Below, in pieces: positions 37,760 to 48,188 of a DNA stretch of 64,000 nucleotides. The notes beneath the pieces are model-generated. The model ran no database searches, was not told where the DNA came from, and was given only the letters and a program-made list of their open reading frames with translations. The position numbers and the translations under genes were made by a program. Position 1 is the first letter of the stretch. Each line of letters starts with the position of its first letter. Source of the stretch: Chaenocephalus aceratus (Eukaryota; Chordata; Actinopteri; Perciformes; Channichthyidae); assembly GCA_023974075.1 (NCBI GenBank), contig JAMFTG010000287.1, forward strand, positions 1 through 64,000, read 5' to 3'.

Positions 37760-38061
37760 CAGGGGCGGTTCTGGGGGAGACAGTAGACTTTGGACCCCCC
37801 TGTGGCACCCCTAAAAAAAAGAATAGGCGGAACTAACGACTATTTGTCATTCTACCCATTAGAGCGTAAAAACTGTAACTATAAGTATCTGAAATAAATA
37901 TGTGTACTGAAACAAATACCAATAGCTGTATTGCATTGTTGTTATGCGCAATTACTTCATACTGTCTTTGTCTTTTTCGTCCTGCATTTATTGGGCCCCC
38001 TTCAGAAAAGAACTGGCCCCAGCCTGGCCCCCCCAGTGAAATTGGTCTAGAACCGCCACTG
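37760..38061. mobile_element. hAT-like non-autonomous element, about 300 bases
   Basis: Termini CAGGGGCGGTTCTGG and the complement of CAGTGGCGGTTCTAG form an imperfect inverted repeat of hAT type. I could not see a clean 8-base duplication, so the ends are less certain than for the other hAT copies. Confidence 0.6.
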
Positions 38062-39434
38062 TCGATAATTGCAGTGTAGATATATGTACTGGGTTTTCTG
38101 TTACTGTAAAATATGGGCTTTTTAGCTATAGCTAGCTCATTTTTCAGATGGGTCCGTTGGGTTGTCCTTAGGCAGTGTTCAAAGACATCCGGGGTCCTAC
38201 AGCGGTACCATGCTCTCTCTGTTCATGCTCTGAGGTCCGGTTGAGGACAATGACCCTACTACTGTATGCCAATGATCCAAGTATCAGCAAGTTAGTTCCT
38301 CTGATTCTGATTTGAAATGGTATAAAACAAGTCAGATAGTGGGAATGCTGACACAGCATTCCCACTATCTGTTATGCTAGGAACAACATTCTTTATTACT
38401 CCGCCGGGTTATTTTGCGCCACTTCTCCTCCCACATTGAACATCGCAGAAACTTTGTTCAAACATCAAAACGTTCAGCTCGGTCGGGAATCAATTGCAAT
38501 TACTTTTATCATTCATAACTTTCATAATTCCAGAGATACATCCCATAATTCATCAAATGTTTAACATGGAAGTCAATGGAGAAACTCTTCAGACTTCAAC
38601 AATCTTCATGCAACTTCAACTGCTAACTGCTCCTTCTTGAACTGCTAACTGCTCCTTCCTACTTTCACTCAGAAACCTCATTCCAACTTTAAAATGTTAC
38701 CCATCTTCCCGACATTATTCGTGTAACACAACTTTTAAATCTGATTCGTACTTTTAGAGATATTAAACATTGTTCAGACCTTGGTAAAGAGGCCTTCTTC
38801 AGATGTTAGAGTGCGTGATGTCACAGCTAGAGTGGAGGACAGATTTAATTTTGCCTTCATATTTTCTTTTATACCTGCCATAATTCCCAAACCCTACTTT
38901 CCTGAGACATAATTGTTCATGACAAACGTAGGAAAACATCTCGTAGCTTGAAAGATAACAAAAAATAAGCAACAACAATTTAACAACATGCCTCTTGAGG
39001 GCATGAAGTGACAAAAACGATCAACATGTCTCCATTAAAACCCATTATAAGTTCAGCCTCATCTTTCCCCACCACAGCCGCCGCACACCTTTAGTTAATC
39101 TGCCAAAAAGGCCACATCATTAACCCGAAAGTACACAAAAAGCACACTTCAGATGCTCAAGTTCCTTGACATGCTTCACACTTTGAAATTTCATCTGTTA
39201 CGGTTCTTCAACAAAACGTTCACATGTAACAGGTTTATCTCTCATTCAGAACAATGAAAATGCTCTCCTCTCACTGATCACCATGGAAACCTTTGATCTC
39301 TGGACACGTCGTTAGCTCAAATATAAACACCTGTGTCACGGAACACCATGATGTGATAACTCCAATTGACATCATTAGAGCAGCAGACTAATGACGTGGT
39401 CACTGGAGAAAATCTTTTTTTTCTTTTTGTTTAG
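38062..39434. other. Intergenic with one hairpin; no upstream sulfotransferase exon seen
   Basis: Searched for a YPKSG-type exon on the plus strand ahead of 39435 and found none. Contains the 38333-38371 hairpin and repeated 'actgctaactgctccttc' at about 38620-38655. Confidence 0.4.
38333..38371. repeat. Perfect 18-base inverted repeat with 3-base loop
   Basis: CAGATAGTGGGAATGCTG (38333-38350), ACA, then the exact complement (38354-38371). Confidence 0.95.
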
Positions 39435-40452
39435 GGACACACTGGATGAAGGAGATTGTCCCTCTGATCATGAGTGGAGGAGATCCAGAACCTGTTGACA
39501 ATATTGTTAACTGGAAACGTGTTCCCTGGCTTGAATTGCAGCAGACCGCCTCCCTCAAACTTGAACAAAGGCCCTCTCCACGACTGTTGACTACACACTT
39601 CCAGTACAACATGATGCCACCATCTTTCTTTGAAGTAAAGCCAAAGGTAAACCTATCAACTAAGGTGGATCAGATTCAATGTGATAAACACAGACAGTAT
39701 GTGTGAAGGAAAGGGTCTGACGTCATGTCATCACTGCAGGTCATCTATGTGACGAGGAACCCCAAAGATGTGTTCACATCGTCTTTTCATCATCATGAGG
39801 CGGCTTCCTTCCTGGTGGACCCAGGCCCACAGACCCAGTTCCTCCACAACTTCCTTGATGGAAAAGGTTTTTCTGATTTTACAGCTATGTAATGTTTAGA
39901 ATGCATTCATAACAAGATACATATCAGTAAGTGGGCCGAAAACTGTTAAAAAACCTTTTACCTGGTAACATGATTTAAAGGGGACTTATCATACACATTC
40001 TCAATTGTGTTTTGGGATTGTACTAGCCCATGATTACGAACTTTAATGTTCAAAAAACATATGAAGATGAAGAGCACATCATGCACATCTCCTATGAACA
40101 GATGATGGTGAGACTCAGGAACAATCCTCAAATCTGCCTCAAATCACTTCCAAATATTTCCCCAATAATTCTGACCTTGATTTAGCAATCATCTTCAAAC
40201 TCCTCCTTCTAAGATATTGTATACTGGGAGAGCCACTGCAGGTCTATGAGCGTATCTGTGTTTGTCTGCAGGACCTGAAGGACTCTGTTTGCAACATGGC
40301 TCAGTTCCTGCAGAAATCTCTGGACGATGAAGCGATAGAGAAGATAGCCGACCGATGTTTGTTCAAGAACATGAAGAAGAACAACATGTCAAACTACTCT
40401 ACTGTTCCTCGAGAAATACGGGACCAGACAAAGTCTGGGTTTCTCAGGAAAG
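39435..40452 (+). pseudogene. Cytosolic sulfotransferase, four internal exons, probably dead
   Basis: Exon 39435-39646 (212 bases) encodes THWMKEIVPLIMSGGDPEPV and VNWKRVPWLE. Exon 39740-39866 (127) carries KVIYVTRNPKDVFTSSFHHH, the RNPKD PAPS-binding signature. An exon ending at 40107 encodes EHIMHISYEQMM. Exon 40272-40452 (181) encodes KNMKKNNMSNYSTVP and ends in FLRK. Lengths of 127 and 181 are those usual for vertebrate SULT genes. The third exon should be about 95 bases and so start near 40013, but there is no AG acceptor there and the frame has TAG at about 40030. No first exon and no last exon were found nearby. The enzyme family transfers sulfonate from PAPS to small hydroxyl or amine compounds in the cytosol. 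The subfamily is uncertain (fish SULT2/SULT6B1-like). Confidence 0.85.
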
Positions 40453-40975
40453 GTGAGTGTCATTAAATAATACATACTATACAAAATGTGTATTTGAATC
40501 TGGAGGAGCTATAACCGAGGATACACTGATGTATTTCCGTTACATCCTGAAATGATCTGTTCATGAAATACATAATGATGTTTATGGAGAGTTTGCTGGG
40601 CTTTATTGTTTTATTTTCTCACTAATATTGCACTATCTAGTCATAGCATGTCTTTGGGGGTAGAGCATTCTGAGTCATGTTTGGTGGATGGTATCAGGAC
40701 CATCAGGGAATCCTCACATAGAAACTGACATACTACACGAAGTAAGCTAAGTAGCCAATATAAGACAGCAGTACAGATAAATGTGGGCTCACTATTTGGC
40801 AATATGACTAAGTCATGAACCTGCTTGCCTTATAGTGAACGGATGAAGATCACAATGATTAATAAAACATTTAATTTCCAATCAAAAATGTCTGCATCAA
40901 ATGTTTTAACTAAATCACAGAAAATGTTGCTCCTCCTCAATTTTACAATATTTGTATTTTTCGAGTTTCATTTAA
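40453..40975. other. Region downstream of sulfotransferase exons
   Basis: No terminal sulfotransferase exon recognised. 40737-40815 is a copy of the AGTAGCCAATATAAGAC repeat described at 50327-50870. Confidence 0.5.
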
Positions 40976-41207
40976 AGGAATGGTCCACTCATTAGATAAT
41001 TAATCAAAACTTCAGTATTTAGTGAAACGTTATGTTTAAACCATACCCTGAAGAAATCAGCGATATTCCCCGGTAAATAATGATTTTATAGCTCTTTTTT
41101 ATCAAGACCTGTATATTCCGTCTGGCCGCCGCCATGTTTGCCATTTTCAGTAGTCACGTGATGGTCGTGACGTCATCCATGCGTTCACTTTGTCAACACA
41201 CGGAAAC

Positions 41208-41306
41208 ATGGTGGAGTATTTCAGTTCGGACTCGTCAGCAGAGGAACAAGTTTTGACCAATGTGAAGAGATTGGATGGGGGAATTCAGCCATACATATCA
41301 GTTTGA
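41208..41306 (+). pseudogene. Short N-terminal frame of the TTAA element's second protein
   Basis: MVEYFSSDSSAEEQVLTNVK then RLDGGIQPY. An overlapping frame continues as YQFDNTTPSVLRPSHRTRKN. The acidic start followed by GIQPY resembles N-termini seen in repetitive 'P2X7-like' fish proteins. That comparison is from memory and should be checked. It is frameshifted near 41290 and ends soon after. Confidence 0.4.
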
Positions 41307-41733
41307 CAATACGACACCCTCTGTCCTAAGACCCTCACATCGTACAAGGAAAAACTTCAGAAGAAAACCCACAGTTTAAAGGGAACATGGGAGAAACCTT
41401 AGGGAGAGCAACAGAGGAGGGATCCCTCTCCCAGGACGGACAGACGTGCAATAGATGCCGTGTGTAAATTGAAAAGATAATACATTTGCAACATAGGTAG
41501 TCCAAATGTTTGGAAATGCATGTGTGTATAATGGGAAGATGATATAAGATACTATATGTATGCATGTAGTACCACCCTTGCTAGCGATTCCCTCTCTAGT
41601 TTAGCATACTCAGCTTCGTTGTCCCTGGCCATAGAATCACGATTTTATGGGGCCGGAAAAACTGGGGGGAAATACACACTAGCCGGTACTACGCTATATG
41701 GAAAGGCCACCAAAAACTGTCCTGGCCTGGACG

Positions 41734-42156
41734 TTAAAACGGGGCTAGCCGCTGCAATGGAAATGCGCTATAACATACCTTATTCTTACTCCGAGCACTA
41801 CTTCTGCTCCTCCGTCGCTTCACACTTGCAGAGGGCGATTTCTCTACTGGCCGAACTGGTGTCCTGGTCGGTGATGACACCAGAATGACCGATGGTACTG
41901 CATCTCCATTGAGTAATGGTTGTTCTTTAAATCCCATGTTATGTTTGATCATACTCTCAGAGTAGTCGTCCGGAAATGTGAAATGTTCGCTGCATACATG
42001 AGCCTGTAAATCTCTCGGTTCGGGCCGGCCACATTTCGCTAGCCACTGCCTCCGAATGTACTTCTTATGCTTACCTTTTGGCAACAGATGGAACCGAGCA
42101 TTCCGTGGATTGTTCCTATCCGAATTATGGCAATATTTCGCGATACAGTGAGGCAT
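41734..42156 (-). CDS. THAP-domain protein of the TTAA element
   Basis: The 140-residue open frame starts MPHCIAKYCHNS and has the C2CH THAP pattern: C4 and C9, a tryptophan in RRQWLAKCGR, and CSEHF near residues 55-59. ARFHLLPKGK also fits. The domain binds DNA in a zinc-dependent way. A basic tail (KRRRSRSSARSKNK) could be a nuclear signal. It lies inside the element and reads away from its right end, so it is probably element-encoded and not a host gene. The frame is open, but expression is unknown. Confidence 0.8.
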   Translation of the reverse strand: MPHCIAKYCHNSDRNNPRNARFHLLPKGKHKKYIRRQWLAKCGRPEPRDLQAHVCSEHFTFPDDYSESMIKHNMGFKEQPLLNGDAVPSVILVSSPTRTPVRPVEKSPSASVKRRRSRSSARSKNKVCYSAFPLQRLAPF

Positions 42157-42510
42157 ATTTGAATAGAGAAACTACAGTAAATAACATGGAGATCAACGTG
42201 TCTTCGAAAACCAAACGCATGGATTACGTCACGTCCGGGAAATGGCGGCGCCCACAGTGTTGATGTTATTTCGGTATATAATCAGTTTAAAATCACTGAT
42301 AATGTCATCGGATTAAAAAAAAAAAAAGAGAGACTGGCAGAGACTGGTCTGTTTTATCGGATGATAATTTTTAAAAAATGAGTGTCATGAGCATACCATT
42401 CCTTTAATCTATTCATCTGCCCTGCTTTTACACATCCTCATCTTTGCATTTACGTTTATTTTATATAAAGATAGAATAGAAGAATAGATACATATATTCG
42501 GAGGGATGAA

Positions 42511-42835
42511 ACGATGGGTTACATATTGTAGCCCTAGTCATATAAGCACAGGTGGAGCCCTCTACTGGACTCTATGGGTACTACCCCTTGACCTCACTAT
42601 GCGAGCGTTCACCTACTGAGATATCTTTAAAAGTAGCTGTCCCTCTGGGCGGGCCTACCTGAGAGCGCGTGCAAGCCCACCGTATATAAGGCGGCCTCGC
42701 CTCCTGACTGTCATCCTACACCCTCTTCAGCGAGCACAGGACAGACAGGGCCCCTAGTAGAGGGCTCCGCCTGTGCTTATATAACTATGGTATAATACGT
42801 AACCTATCGTTATATCTCACAGGCTCCGCCCTCAA
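42511..42835. mobile_element. DIRS-like terminal module, second full copy
   Basis: Same layout as 18917-19235: GGGTTACATATTGTAGCCC, CATATAAGCACAGGTGGAGC, CCTCTACTGGACTCTATGGG, a TATATAAGG box near 42685, CTCTTCAGCGAGCACAGGAC, AGTAGAGGGCTCCGCC and an inverted right arm ending TACGTAACC. It lies 0.8 kb from the DIRS coding remnant and could be its 3' terminal region. Confidence 0.6.
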
Positions 42836-43611
42836 CTGGAATATAGAGTGGCGAAGTCCCTCCCCTTCCGGGGGACCTCCATGGGACCTTATTTTGGAAC
42901 AATTATGTATTGAAGTCAATGGAGAGAGAAATATTATCTTTCGATCCCGTTTTAATTGTACCACGAATTACACATTATATGTTAGGGTTAGGGTTAGGGT
43001 TAGTTACTAATGTTTTTGCATTGAAATTGTCTCTGCATTGTACAACATTGTACAATACATGAACCCTTTTCAATACTAAATAAAGTCCATCAATTGAAAA
43101 ATTCAATACCTCACTTTCTTACCCATACTAAAGCACTCCCCTCTCCGCCTCTTCCTCCAGGTGCTGCAGCCTGGTTCTCTGGGTACTCTATGTCCATATT
43201 TAAGACACTTTCCCCGCATTTTAATCACTATTTCGGCCTTGGAAAGTGAGGTTCTCTACACACTTTTTCCCCTAAAAGGATTTTAAATCATTATTTTTGC
43301 ATTTAAATGCATTTGTTATCATTAATATGGTTCCATGAAACAATGCACATACACTGGAGCTCACTGGGGTCCTGTATATGCTTTAATCAGGCGGTTTTAA
43401 CACTTTTTTCCATGAAAATAATTGTTATTACTGCACAGAAACGCACTCATAACACCCTTATTACTTATCGTAGCTGCATGTCCAACCCATTGATTAGCAT
43501 CATGAGAAGACACAGAATCGATCTATATTATCACTCCATGATAAGAACTCGCGAAGATATTACAAGAACAGACATCAAAACATGTGGCGCTAGGTAGCTA
43601 AAACGGCAACT
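42836..43611. other. Non-coding stretch, possibly DIRS 3' region
   Basis: No gene. Holds the telomere-like run at 42982-43004. The rest is AT-rich. Confidence 0.4.
42982..43004. repeat. Short interstitial telomere-like repeat
   Basis: TTAGGG repeated three times plus a partial fourth unit. Confidence 0.9.
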
Positions 43612-44160
43612 TGGCTTACCTAGCTGGAAGCAGCGGAGCTCGGCAACAGGACCACGCCCCAAAGGATGGGGAGTGGCGACATTGACCCGGTAGAACCTGG
43701 AGAATGCGCCAGACGATGACCACGATGCCGCAGCGCAGATGGTCTCCAGGGACACCCCTCTCAGGGCAGCTCAAGATGTTGAGATGCTCCTCGTAGAGTG
43801 ACATCTCACCCCTGATGGCGGGGGCGGCCACTGGCCCCATAGGCATGTGTGATTGTATCCACAACCCAGTGGGACAGCCGCTGTTTTGAGAGAGCACAGC
43901 CCCTTCTCGTGCCGCCATGGCAGACGAAGAGCTGCTCTGACTGTCGTATATGGGCCGTAGCAACAATATACGCCTCTAGGGCACGCACAGGGCACAGCAA
44001 CTCAGTTGTGCCGTTCTCCTGTGGGACATTAAAGCGCGCCAGATGGATAGGCCGACTGAAGTGGGCTAGTGGAAGCACTTTGGGCAGGAACGCCACGTTT
44101 GGCCAGAGGGCAACACCCGAGCCATCGGAGTTCCACCTCAGGCATGTATCACTCACAGAG
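43612..44160 (-). pseudogene. DIRS tyrosine recombinase domain
   Basis: SDTCLRWNSDGSGVALWPNV, then LLCPVRALEAYI, RQSEQLFVCHGGTRRGC, LSKQRLSHWVVDTI, then in other frames GVRCHSTRSISTS (with HxxR) and FSRFYRVNVATPH (the likely nucleophile tyrosine). These are the C-terminal catalytic landmarks of DIRS recombinases. At least two frame changes separate the HSTR and Tyr motifs from the rest, so no active enzyme is possible. Confidence 0.85.
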
Positions 44161-44309
44161 AGGGCATGTAGCTCTCCAACTCATTTCCCTGAGGTCATGG
44201 CCAGCAGAAATGCTGCCTTCAGGGACAGCCACTTAAGCTCCACCTGGGCTAGGGAGGAGATGACAGGGCATTCAGCCCTAGGGGCAAGTCCCAAGCTGGA
44301 GCCCTCGGG

Positions 44310-44576
44310 GTGCTAGGCGGACGCAGCCATAAAGCCCCTCTCAGGAAGAGGGACAATAACCTGTGGCGCCCCACTGTGGCGCCGTCCACTCCCACATGAC
44401 GGGCAGATATAGCAGCCATATAGACCTTCAAGGTGGAGTGAGAACGGCCACTGTCTAGAAGAGACTGCTGTCTGGGCAACAGCGTACCTGCTGTCCCAAG
44501 GAACACGCACATTCTTGCCCCCCAGTAGGGTTAGAAAGTGCGTGAGTGCAAGCTGCACAGCCCGAAGCTCTAGCAC
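44310..44576 (-). pseudogene. DIRS RNase H region
   Basis: MLELRAVQLALTHFLTLLGG then KNVRVPWDSRYAVAQT fits the RNase H part, with the ELRA glutamate. The acidic residue usually found after the VRV strand is not clear, so it is decayed. Confidence 0.65.
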
Positions 44577-44599
44577 GATGGCATGGCGTGCACCCTCCT

Positions 44600-45230
44600 G
44601 GGAAGACTAATGACCCTGAACGGTCCTGCCCTGCCGTACTGCACCCCACCCTGAGAGACCTGCACCTATGGTGACGGTCTCCTGGCGGGATGGGATGGCG
44701 CCCATGGGCACGCCCATCAGGAGATAGGCCCCTCCAGTGTGACCGAGAGTGGAGGGCAACGCTGCGACACCCTGACTTCCCTGAGCGTCCAAGTGAAGGC
44801 TGTTCAGCCACATCTGCATGGGGCGCAACGCCAGCGGGCCCAAGGGCACAATGGCAGAGGCAGCCTGCCCAAGGGCCGAAGGAACTGAATATAAGGCACC
44901 ATGTTGCCCGGCCCACGTGGAAGTAGGCATCCCTCAATTCCACGGCTGTGCATGTGCTGTGGTCAGCATATATAGTGGTAGCACCTTCAAGAATCTGTTG
45001 ATTCCTCTGAGGTCCAAGATCAGGCGAAATCTCGCTCACGAGAAAGTACGCCAAGTAGAACCCCCTGGGCTAAGCAGAGGGTCTACTGGCTCGATTGCGT
45101 CCTTGGACAGAAGGACGGACAACTCTTGGGCCAGAGCTAGGGCCTCTGCCGGATCGCTGACGACTGTCATTTTGGCCGGGCCGAAGGCTAGGGGCCGGAA
45201 CTTGCGGTTCGTACCCCTGGGTTAAGGTGG
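44600..45230 (-). pseudogene. DIRS reverse transcriptase region
   Basis: Frames give FRLILDLRGINRFLKVLPL near 45000, VELRDAYFHV near 44935, and LGPLALRPMQMWLNSLHLDA near 44830, which follow the expected RT order. The PKKD-type box and the YxDD box are not readable. Several stops. Confidence 0.7.
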
Positions 45231-45564
45231 AAACCACCCAAGGGTCGGAAGTACAGACAGCCCCGTAACTGAGCTGGAACTGGGAAAGCAGCCTACGACG
45301 GTCGTAGGCCAGACCTGGCGACGAGTCTGCACCAATAAGGACATAACTCGTCCCCCTTCCCTAGACATTAGGGCAAAGGCTTACAGTGATGCATCACTGA
45401 GGCCCAGCAAAGAAGGCTCAGCCGGTGCCTGCTGCAGAGAGGTAGAGAAAGCCAGTATCAGATGCATGCCGCTGTGTCGTATGCCCTACAGAGCAGCTCG
45501 TTTGTGACCCTGCACTGAGGCCGAGGGCACCTGGCATCAGGAGCCCAAATCGGGGAGGCGATGG
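45231..45564. other. DIRS gag-RT spacer, unreadable
   Basis: Decayed coding of the element; no clear motif. Confidence 0.4.
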
Positions 45565-46290
45565 CAGGCTCAATGGATGGCAAGCGACCCAGCCCCACCC
45601 TCACCGGATCCTGCATGGCAGCAGAGTGGGAGAGGGCCCTGGTGTCTCTCCAGCCTGCATGGAGCTCCCTCAGGTACTCCTCTGAAGGAGGAAACAGTGG
45701 GAGTGAAAAGGGGCAGGGTTATGCCAGAAAAAGGCGCTAGCCTGAGCCGAGTCGGCCTGCAGAACCTGAAGCTGCAAGCGTAACAAGGCTGCACGAATAA
45801 TGGCCGCCGTGAAGGCGTCCTCCGTGCTCTGCAGAGAGCTCTGAGCAGAGGAGTGGGAAGCCTCCTCTGGGGTGAGCTGGGCTCCGCCCCCCCCTTCATA
45901 GAAGAGGTTTGTCCCGAGCCGCTAGCGACATGGCATCCTCAAGTAGAGGTGTGGCAAACCGAAGGAGGGCCAGGCGGCAAGCTAGTAGCCCCCGCACTGG
46001 CCCCTGGCTGAAGGGCCAACAGGAGCGACTTCGTCTGCTCCATGACGGCAGCTAACCGACCCACCTTAGAGGACAGCCTGTTTCTAGCCCTCTACCTGGG
46101 GGGTGAACCCATAGCCATCCCATTTGGCCATCCCATCCCATGCATAGACCAAATGCTCGAGGCCAAGGCAGAGGGGGGGCAGCGGTGATGGCCGTCCTCG
46201 GGCTCAAGAGAAGCCATACAGGCGCGACATGAATGAGCCAGTCTATAGGTAGCCGGATGCAGCGTAGCCGGGAGTGGGCGCGAGAACACA
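45565..46290 (-). pseudogene. DIRS gag-like region
   Basis: Starts with HSCRACMASLEPEDGHHRCP (a CxxC...DGHxxC pattern like the N-terminal gag motif of fish DIRS elements), then YAWDGMAKW-like residues in a shifted frame. Later, near 45800, comes an alanine-rich stretch with proline-rich ends. Multiple frame changes. Confidence 0.6.
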
Positions 46291-47050
46291 GCCTTCCCCA
46301 GCTACCTGCTGAACGGAAAGAGTAGAGAAATGCTCCTACTTGCCGAAAACAAAGAGGGATGTAACTACACCCACGTTACCGGCAGAGGGAGCGGGAGCGA
46401 GAGCACTGCCTTCACCTAGCTGAATTAAATAAAGATGTTTAATAGGACAGTTTTAGCCGGGCGGCTGCTGCTAGAATCAAGCAACACGTCTACCAGGAAC
46501 GGGGGCGAGAACACTGCCTTCACTGGTTGAGTTAATAACGAATGCCAGGTGCAGCGTACCCGGGAGCGGGTGCGAGAACACAGCCTTCACCGGCTACCTG
46601 CTGAACGGAAAGAGTAGAGCAATGCTCCTACTCGCGGAACACAGAGAGGGATGTAACTACACCCACGTTACCGGCAGAGGGAGCGGGAGCAAGAGCACTG
46701 CCTTCACCTAGCTGGATTAAATAAAGAAGCTTAACAGGGCAGCCACGTCAGATGTTAGCCAAGCGGCCGCTGCTAACAATCAGAGTAATACGTTACAGGG
46801 AGCGGGAGCGAGAGCACTGCCTTCACCAGCTGAGTTTAAATAAAGAAGCTTTAACAAAACATGCAAGATGTTAGCCAAGCGGCTGCTGCTAACAATCAAA
46901 CAATACGTTTACCGGGAGCGGGAGCGAGAGCACTGACCTCACCGGCTGAGTTAAATAATGAAGCTTAACAGTACACGCAAGGTGTTAGCCAAGCGGCTGC
47001 TGCTAACAATCAAGCGAGATCAAGTCAACACAAATGTTTAAGACCAGACA
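46262..47050. repeat. Tandem repeats in the DIRS leader
   Basis: Two nested periods. A ~290-base unit is duplicated (46262 and 46552 both begin 'agcgta.ccgggag.ggg.gcgagaacaca'). After that come three ~115-120-base units starting AGGGAGCGGGAGCGAGAGCA or close variants (46670, 46797, 46913). Each unit contains 'ttaaataa.gaagctt' and GCGGCTGCTGCTAACAATCA. Confidence 0.85.
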
Positions 47051-48180
47051 ACTAGCTTCTAAAGAAGAGAACAGCCCGCATAAACCATAGGCCATGGTCA
47101 CAGTAGTAACCATAGCCAGTGCTTACATAGGGACCGTAGTTACAGTAGTAACTATGGCCAGTACTTACCTTACTCTCTGCATCTAAACAAAAAACGGGCA
47201 AATTATGGCACACTTGGCTTTCCATACAATTGAATGAGAGACGCAGCTAAAGCTGGGACTCAAATGCTAATGATAGCTCGGGCACAACGCCACAAGCAGA
47301 ACTCTCAAAAGAGCATAATAAGGGCAACTTTATGGGAGAGGAAGCGGGAAACACTGTCGTCACCAGAAAGTCTAATCCAAACAATACATAAGACAGCAAT
47401 CAGGACAACTTAGCTGGGAGAGGGTGCGGGAACACAGCCATCACCAGCAACAAGTTGACACAAACCTGTCCGTCGAGGCTCTGCACAGCCGGCCACAGCT
47501 CCTGGAGGACGCGTTAACAACCCGTAGCTCCGACTGTCAGTCGCGAAGCTGCACGCGGCCAGCTGCACGCGGCCAGCTGCACGCGGCCAGCTGCTTGCAG
47601 AGAAATCCCTCAGATCAAATGTTCAAACCTGAACGCTGTAGGCTACAAGAATGTAGCCGCGGTACTCTCGCGAAGCGAGAAGATGAAAAGGAACCGATCC
47701 ACTAATGACGCCGGCCTATGTAGCCGTAGTCACGTGGGTCACAGGTGACTTTGTTGTTATTGGTACTCGAACTGCGCATGCGTGCGATGGACATATCCAG
47801 AGCTATAAGCACCGCCTCTGGCGGTCATTAGGGACGAAATAGAAACCTCCTTTAGCTTAGGAACCACTGGACCTCCCTAACCGAAAGGAGAGGAGAAATG
47901 CTGCCCCACAATGCCTTGTAGCCGCAGCATTTGCGTCACACAACAGTCGGCCGTTCACGGAAACAAACGATTATGACGGAGAAATTATATAAGTTACGGT
48001 GCTTATTAAGCATTTTAAAACGTATGTGGTAAGTTGCCAAAGTGCTTTGTTTTGAACATTCATCAGTATTATAATCAAAAAGAGAAATATGAACGTTAGT
48101 TTTTACTGAAATGATCAAATAAAGTCAACATTTCACTGAGCTGTGTGGGGGTTTTTAAAAGATGAATGGTGATATACACA
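47051..48180. other. DIRS leader/5' end and flank, no gene
   Basis: Contains further degenerate GGAGAGG.TGCGGGAACACAG-type units at 47340-47440 and a 14-base tandem repeat at 47543-47594. GGTCATTAGGGACGAAATAG near 47820 looks like the element end. Beyond 47860 nothing recognised. Confidence 0.45.
47543..47594. repeat. 14-base tandem repeat, three full copies
   Basis: Unit CTGCACGCGGCCAG repeated three times and a partial fourth. Confidence 0.95.
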
Positions 48181-48188
48181 GTGATAGG

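Larger units (their letters stand above)
40976..42403. mobile_element. TTAA-flanked DNA element carrying a THAP gene (Kolobok-like)
   Basis: TTAA lies at both ends (40972-40975 and 42404-42407). The terminal inverted repeat begins AGGAATGGT with more imperfect matching inward (ACTCATT-like on both sides). It encodes a THAP zinc-finger protein on minus and a short acidic frame on plus. THAP-type proteins plus TTAA duplications are known from the Kolobok superfamily, so that is the best guess. No catalytic transposase core is visible, so the element is internally deleted. Confidence 0.75.
43612..46290 (-). mobile_element. DIRS-type tyrosine-recombinase retrotransposon, decayed
   Basis: Minus strand, in order from high to low coordinates: a gag with a zinc-like motif, RT, RNase H and a tyrosine recombinase, the order known for DIRS elements. 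The coding parts are broken into many frames. Flanking non-coding sequence (46291-47860 and perhaps 42511-43611) likely belongs to the same insertion. DIRS elements integrate through the recombinase and leave no target duplication, so I cannot fix the ends. Confidence 0.85.

Noticed and set aside
43849..44316. 155-residue plus-strand frame and other plus frames at 43.8-45.2 kb
   Set aside because: Antisense shadows of the GC-rich DIRS coding region.
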